Of a DNA stretch of 16,859 bases, positions 1 through 7,446 are shown piece after piece (positions within the stretch are counted from its first letter, which is position 1; each line of letters opens with the position of its first letter). The notes below the pieces were generated by a model that worked only from the letters and a program-made list of their open reading frames with translations, was not told the origin of the DNA and did no database searches. This DNA comes from Mucidula mucida. Lineage: Eukaryota > Basidiomycota > Agaricomycetes > Agaricales > Physalacriaceae. Made by a program: the position numbers and the translations under genes. Location: the NCBI GenBank assembly GCA_015501055.1, contig JADNYV010000734.1, positions 1-16,859 of the forward strand, in the 5' to 3' direction.

Positions 1-214
1 ATCGATTTCATCGCGCGACATACCCTCTAGGTAGTCTAGGACTGTTCGTATGCGCGCACTAATGAGGACACTGCATGCACCGCATATAAAATGGGAGTAC
101 CTTTCTCATTGGGACCTGCATAGAAATTTAGTCTACGACATCGGAGGGCGCACGGCGGTACTCACCGGGCGTCTGGGATCGCATTAGTATCCCCGGCAGT
201 TGGTGATCAGACAT
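1..214 (-). CDS. 5' end of an unrecognised protein-coding gene, running off the left edge
   Basis: Read leftwards, an ATG at 212-214 opens a short exon (MSDHQLPGILMRSQTP) ending at a good donor, GTGAGT, whose first base is 165. An intron of 50 nt ends at CAG (116), or one of 61 nt ends at GAG (105). The CAG acceptor leads to an in-frame stop near position 38. The GAG acceptor keeps a frame open to the window edge, with a segment reading YSHFICGACSVLISARI and then TVLDYLEGMSRDEID. I prefer the second, but GAG acceptors are uncommon. The protein is not recognised. The longer unspliced frame over 184-471 has a biased, family-less translation and is probably non-coding. The gene lies downstream of, and in the same direction as, the glycopeptide gene. 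Confidence 0.4.
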
Positions 215-719
215 AGCGGGTGTTTGTTTAGGTTATTCCGAGTCGAATTTGGGTTTCTCCGGGATAACAAGGAACGTAAAGCGGCAGTCAAAGAGGGAAT
301 CGATGGAATTGAAGAAAGATGTCGCAGAGACTGAGGAGATGGTCGGGGTAACTTTGCAAGGGCAAATCCAACCATGTCGTGACATGTTGATGACCCTGAC
401 TGAGTAGAGTAAGCGTCACACGCGCGTACTGATGGCAATGAAGCTCCTTCAGTTCCACTCGCAATAGACAATCTGCACGTTCAGCAATCCATCTACCCAG
501 AAAAACCAGATGCCAGTGATCTCAGACCGATCGCGACGAGATCGAGCTCTGGTCAGGAGGGCGCGCCACGGAAGCATATTGTTGCCAAATCAACCATGGC
601 CAAACGTTTATCTCAAGCTTGAACATTTGCATGACAATGATTCTAAACATCAAAGCTACACGATTTGCACAGACCCAGCTGGCCCTACAACACCAAAGTC
701 AATAAAATACATCTATACG
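215..719. other. Intergenic region, no supported gene
   Basis: This 505-bp stretch lies between the stop of the glycopeptide gene (minus) and the start of the left-edge gene (minus). It should hold the 3' UTR of the former and the promoter of the latter. Open frames on both strands (for example 510-875 plus) have no recognisable motif and overlap the 3' coding exon of the glycopeptide gene antisense. I see no TATA box, RNA gene or repeat. Confidence 0.5.
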
Positions 720-1898
720 TCAAGCCCATCCATTGCCTGCGTGGCGGTGTCTCCGAGAGCGTCTACTGTGTCGAGAGCGGTCGCTACTCAAAGAAGACCT
801 GCGTTTTTGCGAGCAGGAGGGGCGCTGTCTGTACCCCGAAGTACTGGGCGAAGAAGCCGCGGCGACCAGAGTTGAACTCGCTTCATTTATCGAAGACGAA
901 GGTTCCTGAAGTGATGTGGTAGAATGGACCGTTCCAGTCGTCTCAGAGGACCCAGGCCCTATTGATGAAGGCGAGGACGAAGCGGAGCCCCCGCTACAGA
1001 ACGAAATGAGCAGGTCAGCCTGTCTAATTGTTAGATGTCAGATACACAACCAAGTACAAGGCCATACATTATCTTCCTGACAGGCGACTTGAACCCAAGT
1101 ATCGTCAGGATGGAAGAAAGCGGTGCTACAATCGGATGTGGCGCCTATTGATGATTATAATTTGTACGCTTTCCGAGACATTTTTCCAACGTACAGGATG
1201 CTCCTTGACCACTGCAGACACCGGTGAATCTTTAAATAGTCATAAGGGATCCACAGCCGAGTAAAGAAACGTCCTGGACGTACTGGAATGACGTGGGAAC
1301 CGAAAAGGCGAGTCTGAGGAAGATCCTTCATGTGAGTCGAATAGCCATACTGATATACGCACGGTGGAATGAGTGTGATATCAACACTCGAGCCAGAGCC
1401 TGCAGTCGTAGGATTGACAAGTGTCATTTCGACAACGGTGCAGCCTTCTCCGTTGAATAAACATGATCCTGGAATAGCCTCAGAAAGGTAAAAACATCTG
1501 TCGTCGCGAGCACGAACCAGTGTCCAGATAGCTAGATAAGTATTAGCACCCCGAGAAACATGCAGGCCGCGAAATGACAGACGCTATGGCCGACGCAAAT
1601 GTTCCATTCGCTGTAAACGACGTCGAAGTCAAGACATCGTTCCCTCTTATCAGTTTGGGCTGCACGGCCAATTGCGTTAGTTCAATCTGGCTTTACGAAG
1701 GAATAAAAGTGTCATACAGTCCCGTAACCACACCTACAAAAATATTTATGAATATGCTTGCTCCAACTGGATTGCACGATTTACGCACTGATTGTCGAAG
1801 GAAATCGTATGCGTCTCCGACCGAACGAGAGTGGCCGTGTAAAGAATGACTGCAACAAAGAACGTTAAGGCCATGGGGAGACCAGGTGTCTGCTTCAT
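720..1898 (-). CDS. Secreted cysteine-rich 'glycopeptide' family protein with a Ser-rich, Arg/Ser-ended tail
   Basis: This gene is only visible after splicing. Predicted exons in reading order are 1898-1789, 1733-1718, 1659-1583, 1531-1518, 1468-1363, 1313-1284, 1229-1170, 1125-1068 and 1019-720, encoding about 256 residues. The N-terminus is a signal peptide (residues 1-27, hydrophobic core LTFFVAVILYTATL) followed by ETHTISFDNQCGYGTPKL. Family hallmarks follow in order: AIAYLDTGSC, NGEGC, TLVNPT, GSSVDITLIPP, FHPDDTWVQVACQ and ISFC. The mature domain holds eight cysteines, consistent with disulfides. Basidiomycete genomes carry many such proteins, annotated only as 'glycopeptide'; the function is not established. 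After the domain comes a Ser/Thr/Pro-rich tail of about 65 residues and then a basic Arg/Ser/His-rich end. The start is chosen for its CACC-ATG context and the signal peptide. One intron (1126-1169) needs a GC donor and another (1230-1283) an AAG acceptor. The overall call is firm; single exon borders are less so. Confidence 0.8.
1126..1169 (-). other. Predicted GC-AG intron in the glycopeptide gene
   Basis: Between the exon ending TLEKCLG and the exon starting TAFFHPDD, the phase and the family alignment require a donor GCGTAC after GGAAA and an acceptor TTGTAG. No GT donor nearby gives the right phase. This is the weakest of the four GC introns because the donor is far from GCAAGT. Confidence 0.45.
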
Positions 1899-2017
1899 GG
1901 TGGGAATGAAGAACGAGCGCGCCTGCCAGTTTGTCTACAGGGGGTTCATGACGAATCTCAAAATAGTGCATTCCCACTCCACGCGCGTCCATTTTTGAAT
2001 CAGACTTTCCAGATCGT

Positions 2018-2035
2018 GTTGTGCGATTGCACAAC
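2018..2035. repeat. Short perfect inverted repeat upstream of the glycopeptide gene
   Basis: The arms GTTGTGC (2018-2024) and GCACAAC (2029-2035) are exact reverse complements around a 4-base spacer. The element lies about 120 bp upstream of the glycopeptide start and is followed by a TATTTATT-like stretch on the minus strand (2034-2042). It could be a dimeric transcription-factor site or a small hairpin; nothing in the sequence decides between these. Confidence 0.4.
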
Positions 2036-2163
2036 AAATAAATATCCTTCAGTAAGTAAGCCATCTTGTTACTAAGAATAAACGATGGCCCCCAATCCCC
2101 CCAGCCCCCTAAGTACAAATGTACAGACAAGGCTGGCGGGACTGAGTAAATTCATGACTTCTT

Positions 2164-4711
2164 TCAAACTTTGCCATAGACAGGCTGTCCGTCCATCGCT
2201 GTCATCAACACCTTCGTGTCAAGAATGTACTCGGGAGCAATGGTCATGATATCTTGAGAAAGGACCACGAAATCAGCACGTTTGCCAATCTCGAGAGAGC
2301 CAAGTGTCTCCTCTGTGAAGGAAGCATAGGCCGGATCGATGGTCATGCCTTGGGAAATATCAGCATTGTATCGAGCAAAGAATGGGAAAACCTGCCTCTC
2401 AAAGCTTCCTGTCTCGTCAAGCGTTGTTCGGGGAACCTGATATGTAAGAGGCATAAGAAGGGAGCAATACAGCCTGAATAGAAGGGTTCATACCAGCCGC
2501 CAGGACCGTGAGGAGAAGTTCCATCAGCGGACACACGAGTAATTGCGGCAAAGAAGCCTGCGAGTGGATTGACGCCTTCAACGGGGAAGTCCGAGCCCAG
2601 TGTGATCCTCCCGCCGTTGTCGAGAATACTTCGGAACGCATATAATCCTTTGATTCTTTCCGGGCCCTGCAAATTCATGTAAACCTACAGATACATCCCA
2701 TAGGCGCACCCCACTCACCAGGCGATCCTCAGCATACCACATATCGTCAGTCCTAAGTCACGTTTGAATGGAACTTAATCGACGGAACCAGTCAGGGTGA
2801 ACTTACGCATGCGTGGGTTGAATGCTCGCAATGACTTCAGCGAAAGTTCAGTCATTTCGCCTAGAAGCATTCACAGGAATGAACGTACCCCCAATTTTGC
2901 CAAATCGCTTCATGTCAGCCTCCGTCAGAATCTGAGCATGTTCGAGACGAGGTCGCAAAGCGGCGACGTCGACACCATCTAAAGCCTTTTCGAAAGCATC
3001 CAGAACGATGCCATTCGCACGGTCACCAATGGCATGAACATTCTAGACCCTTCGAAAAACTAGTACACAACAGGAAGTACACTGAACGTACCACTTGCCA
3101 ACCATCCATGAGGAACCTCGGAACGAACTTGTTGATGACTTCAGGGGATAGGCGCATGAACCCACTCGTAGAAGGGTTGTCCGCATAAGGCTCATATAGC
3201 TGGAAACTGTGTCAATCAGTATATCAACCAAAGCAGACGATACTCACCGCTGCACCACCGGTCCTAAGAGCACCTGGCATGACGAGTCAGAATGGAGAAT
3301 AAGGCTAGGATGAGTGTATCACCATCAGCGAACATCTTAACGCTGCGAGAGTGCAGTCTACCATTGCCGGCGTTCACAAGAGGTTCTACGATATCGCCCC
3401 AATATTCCTCGCTCTCATTGAAGAACCTCATCCCAAAGATGCGGAGCTAGAGGTCACGATGAGCGAAGAAGCAGACATCTGGAAATATTTCTCACAGGGA
3501 GTGTACCAGCATCAGCCAATCTGAAATGCAGTTATGAACGCCGTGAATGAAGATGAGGTAGATCAGAGGTTGTTCCATACCGGTTGAAGAAAGCTAGGGA
3601 CTCGGGTTTCAGAGCCGCGTCATGAATAGACGTCAAGCCGTGAGCCAATGCATCTCGGACGGTGATGGAGAATTTCTTAAGAAGGTCCTCGTCTGTAGGG
3701 TCAGGTATATGAATCAACTCCTGAGCATTATCTAGGAAAAGACCTAGGGAGAATTAGCCACCATAAAGTCTTATCTTCGTAGGTCTTACCACTAGGATTG
3801 TCGTTACTGTCTCTCATAATCACGCCACCTTCAACAGCATCGGGATAGGGCATGTTTGCTTCTAGAGCAGTCTTGGAGACCCAGATACCGTGTCCGTCCT
3901 TACTCTGAAGAACGACGGAGCGACCTTGAATGATAGAATTTTGTTCGAGATCATCCTTAGAGTAACATTATTCAGATGACACGAGTAACGAAGCAAAGGA
4001 CACACTGCGTTCGGCCAACGTCCTTCAGGCCAGATAGTGTGATCCCAACCCCATCCTTCCACAATTTTAGACTTGTTATTGTATAGGTCGGGATTGGCAA
4101 GAATGTAATCGCCGACAGACTTCACGACCTCTAAGCATGGATGAGCGACAGCACCGACAGAAATGTAGTTCTCACCCTTGATATTTCTACCATCTTCGAG
4201 AGGGATCAATTTACTGGCGCCATATTCAAGAATGTGCGCATGGGAGTCTTTTGTTTGCGTGTATGAAAGCACTGGTGTTCAAACTGAATCAAAGAACTAA
4301 CCAGTCATCCCAGGAACAATAGCAGATCCAGGTTTCGTGTAGAATACATCAAGAGATTGACTCTTCGCCCATCCTTGTTGAATATCGACTATAACACGTC
4401 AAGTCATACAACACATAGATGTGAATGATATACGCACCCAAGTCACCTACGTCGGTGATTTCTGAACCTTGGACAGCCAAGCATTGCACCCGTGAATTCG
4501 TGTCATCCACTAAATAAACGTTCTTGCCGTCGGGAGTACAAAGCACATATGACGTCGGAAGCTTGCGTGACGGATTGGAACGGATGCTGAATCCTATCAG
4601 AGCGAGGAGGATCGCCCCGAAGAAGACTACACCGCGTCCAGAGGAGGTGATAGCCCATTTGGGAGGCGCAGACTCGTCTGCCTCAGTTTTTTCCTTCTGA
4701 GGAACTGACAT
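2164..4711 (-). CDS. Membrane-anchored amidohydrolase family 3 enzyme (YtcJ/AepA-like)
   Basis: Sixteen predicted exons join to about 595 residues. Exon 1 starts at 4711 and carries a short polar N-terminus, then one hydrophobic segment (about residues 27-43, GVVFFGAILLALIGFSI). This predicts a single-pass membrane anchor with the enzyme domain after it. Metal-dependent amidohydrolase motifs appear in order: DSHAHILEYG (H124 and H126), GWGWDH (171-176), KMFADG (342-347), HAIGD (H394), LEHAQ (H426) and LGSDFPVE (D489). The C-terminus has the GSLEIGKRADFVVLSQD strand pair typical of the family. This set matches the Amidohydro_3 family, whose members hydrolyse C-N bonds such as amides and formamides; the substrate here is unknown. 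Two exons are only 24 nt (LADAGTLP, ALRTGGAA). All motifs are intact, so the gene looks functional. The last intron uses a GC donor. It shares a divergent promoter region with the helicase-nuclease gene. Confidence 0.9.
2349..2395 (-). other. Predicted GC-AG intron in the amidohydrolase gene
   Basis: The exon ending LTRQEALRG must join the exon starting MTIDPAYASF. The only junction that keeps frame has the donor GCAGGT after AGAG and the acceptor CCCAAG (47 nt). A GT six bases inside the intron (GTTTTC) gives the wrong phase. Confidence 0.7.
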
Positions 4712-5204
4712 CTGGTTGTGAAAAGTGACGTTGGGAAAATCGGGGAGCCTCAGTCCAGTGTTTATGGAGTCAGTGGAGTATCCTGGAAAGCGTGTTTCCT
4801 GCGGGCCGATTCGGGAACGGACGACGTGTCTTTGTTTTTGCTAGGATTTTTGGAGAAGGAAGGGCCTGGTACTAGAAGGCGGGCCATGTCACTATAAGTA
4901 GGATTCCCGAAATTATTGTGTTAAGCGCTGGAAGCATGTGGTCGGGCGCTTAACGTGCTTGGTAAGCTCACCCCAGATCTTGAAGTTTGTTTACCGACCT
5001 GATCCGTACTTAGTGTAGGCGTCAAAGAGGGGATGCGTTGTGATTCTACAGTAGTAATCCTTGTAGCGCAAACAGCGTAGTTAATATCAGAGAGTTTTTG
5101 AAGTCGAGGCTAAGTCAGGCACGGCTACTCTGATCCGCTGCCGCGATCGCGCGACGTGGGCGCAAAAACTTGGCCCTTCCCAGCCTTCCCATGGTCGAGT
5201 CCGA
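4712..5204. promoter_or_regulatory. Divergent promoter region between the amidohydrolase and helicase-nuclease genes
   Basis: This 493-bp gap separates two outward-facing start codons, so it should hold both promoters. It contains a perfect inverted repeat, GTTAAGCGC (4920-4928) and GCGCTTAAC (4946-4954), with a 17-base spacer. Near the helicase start it holds a GC-rich patch with CGCGATCGCGCGACG (about 5142-5156). I see no convincing TATA box close to either start. There is no gene in it. Confidence 0.6.
4920..4954. repeat. Perfect 9-bp inverted repeat in the divergent promoter
   Basis: GTTAAGCGC and GCGCTTAAC are exact reverse complements separated by 17 bases. The site lies about 210 bp upstream of the amidohydrolase start and 250 bp upstream of the helicase start. 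Spacing and symmetry suggest a site for a dimeric regulator rather than a transcription terminator. This is inferred from position only. Confidence 0.5.
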
Positions 5205-7394
5205 ATGATGGTCATGTTATTCCGGAGCCTGTCGATACCACAACTCTTCATTCGGCGGAAATGTCCTCTTCCCTTCCACAGGTGCATCTCAGTACAGAAG
5301 CCCCGGTCATTCACACCCTCCCTCGAGCAACGCGCGGTAGTCGACTGTCTCCGGACATCCAATGTCATTGTATCGTCAATTCCAGGTGCAGGTAAAACTG
5401 CCACGGCCGAAGCTGTTCTCCAAGCCAACCCTGATATTCCAGTCGCGGTTATCACCTATTCCAAGCGCCTCCAGATGGATACCCAGAAAAGACTAGCCGA
5501 GCACCCTCTCGCTGATGTCTATACATTCCACGGTCTCGCGTCCCGCTTCTTCGGGACCTTAGTCTACAACGACGCCATCTTGCGGAGCCTTCGCGATGAG
5601 AAATCAGTGCCGATTTGGCCCAACATGCCTCAATACATGTTGGTCATATTAGACGAGATTCAAGATCTGACGGATGATCTATATTGGTTGACCTGCACTT
5701 TCATATCAACCTTGACACGGACACAAGGTCGTGCACCCCGTCTTCTCGTCCTCGGTGACCCCAAGCAGGCCATTTATAACTTTCGTGGCGCTGACGAACG
5801 CTACCTGGAACTATCCGCCTCCAATTTCGCCGCAGTTTCACCTTATGAGTGGCATAATCGCCGTCTCAGTACAAGTTTCCGGCTCTCCAGTAGCACCGCC
5901 CGTTTCGTGAACAATGCTTTCCTTGGGGGAGAGCAATACATTCAAGGTTCTCATGACGGTGCAAAACCAATCTACGTTCACGCCAATTTACGACAGGTCC
6001 ACAAAGTCATCAGACTCCTGCTCCCACTTATCCGTAAATATGGACATGAAAACACTGCTATTCTAGCGCCGACAGTCCGAGGTAGCACCTACATGAAATC
6101 GATTGTAAACGAATTACTCGACAAGCATCAAATTCCGTCAGCTCCTGCAACCGCAGATTACGGTCTCGATGAAGATGTCGTTCGGGGCAAACTCATTCCT
6201 TCCACCTACCATCAGTTCAAGGGTAGCGAGAGAGATCTCGTTATCGTCCTCGGTGTCGACTCCTCATACTTTCATTTCATGGGACGCGACCTCCACGACA
6301 ACCATTGCCCTAATGCCACATTTGTGGCGCTTACGCGAGCAAAGAAGCAGTTAGTTGTCTTACAGTCTCACGAATACCCTCCCATGCCCTTCGTCGATAT
6401 GGAGGCGGTGAGAAAGTATGGAGATTTTGTCAATCTCTTGCATTCCCACCCCAAACCACAATACGAACCTGGACGCCCCCTGCAGCTCGGACTTCTCCTA
6501 CCTTTGAAGGTTGCTGCTACGGACGCTCCCAGGCATGTCCGAGACGAGGATTTAGACCGCATCGTTAAAACGCACCTGACGATCATTCCAGTCACTTCGC
6601 CTCTTCCTCCTTCATCCTGCCTAGATGCCCCCGATAAAGTCTGTACGAACCCTAGGAAAAACTTGTGGGAACCCGTAAGCGATCTCAACGGGCTGGCAGT
6701 CACCGCGGATTTCGAGCTTTGGCTTACAGGACGTGTGACTGCATATAATCGAGCAAAAAGCAAAAACGTTCTGACGTCAGAGATCGTGCAGGACGAAACG
6801 CAACGAGCTATATGGTTCTCTAAAGAGGCGACATTTTACGAGAGCGTTAGCTCGGGCTACAAATCTCGTTACGCGCAAATGTCGGGCCACTCGTTTGATT
6901 GGCTCGCTCCGTATCTCAGGCCCGCCACGTTACGACTTGCAGAGCAGTTCTCCGAGTTTGACCTATCGCAGCTCAAAAAGAATTTACAAGTCGAGGCTCC
7001 CATGCGCCATGATATCGTTATTGGTGATCAAAAGACGTGTTTGACAGGACGGGCAGACATCATTCACGAGAGAGGCAAAGATGACGCGACTATCTGGGAA
7101 ATCAAATTCGTCTCTGCGCTGACCTACGAACACGTCATCCAAGCAGTCATATACGGATATCTTTGGTCGATGAAGAGTAAACGGAAGACATCGTATTTCC
7201 CTCGAATCATGCTCTACAACGTCAGGAATAACGAGAAATGGGAAATTTTGACAACACGGGAAGGGGCATGGAAGGTCATCGTTGAGGCGCTTACAGCTAA
7301 ATACACATCGGCAGGGAAATCCTCGCATGAAGCCTTTCTTACACGGTGTGCGACGGTCAGGGAGGAAGCTGAGTCTTTGGTAGCTCAACTATAG
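5205..7394 (+). CDS. Single-exon SF1 (UvrD/PcrA-type) helicase fused to a PD-(D/E)XK nuclease, likely mitochondrial
   Basis: One uninterrupted frame of 729 residues. Helicase motifs in order: Q-like motif near LEQRAVV (40-46), motif I SSIPGAGKT (57-65), Ia VITYSKR (82-88), Ib YTFHGLA (106-112), motif II ILDEIQD (148-154), III LLVLGDPKQAIYNFRGAD (180-197), IV LSTSFRLS (221-228), V TYHQFKGSERDLVIV (334-348) and VI FVALTRAKKQL (373-383). The core is compact, with little room for a 2B insertion. The C-terminal part has GRADII (D618), WEIKF (E632, K634), then Q646 and Y650, the layout of Cas4/RecB-like PD-(D/E)XK nucleases. The enzyme is therefore predicted to translocate on and cut DNA. Residues 1-40 contain no Asp or Glu and several Arg/Lys (R7, R17, R18, K19, R26, K32, R34), as in a mitochondrial presequence. 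The start must lie before the Q motif, and the next in-frame Met is residue 91. The lack of introns contrasts sharply with the neighbours. The domain calls are firm; location and role are inferred. Confidence 0.92.
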   Translation: MMVMLFRSLSIPQLFIRRKCPLPFHRCISVQKPRSFTPSLEQRAVVDCLRTSNVIVSSIPGAGKTATAEAVLQANPDIPVAVITYSKRLQMDTQKRLAEHPLADVYTFHGLASRFFGTLVYNDAILRSLRDEKSVPIWPNMPQYMLVILDEIQDLTDDLYWLTCTFISTLTRTQGRAPRLLVLGDPKQAIYNFRGADERYLELSASNFAAVSPYEWHNRRLSTSFRLSSSTARFVNNAFLGGEQYIQGSHDGAKPIYVHANLRQVHKVIRLLLPLIRKYGHENTAILAPTVRGSTYMKSIVNELLDKHQIPSAPATADYGLDEDVVRGKLIPSTYHQFKGSERDLVIVLGVDSSYFHFMGRDLHDNHCPNATFVALTRAKKQLVVLQSHEYPPMPFVDMEAVRKYGDFVNLLHSHPKPQYEPGRPLQLGLLLPLKVAATDAPRHVRDEDLDRIVKTHLTIIPVTSPLPPSSCLDAPDKVCTNPRKNLWEPVSDLNGLAVTADFELWLTGRVTAYNRAKSKNVLTSEIVQDETQRAIWFSKEATFYESVSSGYKSRYAQMSGHSFDWLAPYLRPATLRLAEQFSEFDLSQLKKNLQVEAPMRHDIVIGDQKTCLTGRADIIHERGKDDATIWEIKFVSALTYEHVIQAVIYGYLWSMKSKRKTSYFPRIMLYNVRNNEKWEILTTREGAWKVIVEALTAKYTSAGKSSHEAFLTRCATVREEAESLVAQL

Positions 7395-7446
7395 ATACGA
7401 TAGAAGTTTAATAGCATTAATATGTCAGCAGGAGGAAGAAGAGTAT

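Noticed and set aside
184..471. 95-residue minus-strand open frame
   Set aside because: Ser/Arg/Leu-biased translation without motif; it overlaps the better supported start exon of the left-edge gene in another frame.
665..922. Plus-strand Cys/Arg-rich frame, considered as a retrotransposon Gag remnant
   Set aside because: It lies antisense to the last exon of the spliced glycopeptide gene, whose Ser-rich codons explain the odd composition; no CCHC knuckle is present.
1155..1427. 90-residue minus frame beginning MTLVNPTTAG
   Set aside because: Only the first part is coding; it is one exon of the glycopeptide gene read through an intron.
6368..7388. Minus-strand frames opposite the helicase-nuclease
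   Set aside because: No motif; they lie opposite a frame with complete helicase and nuclease signatures.
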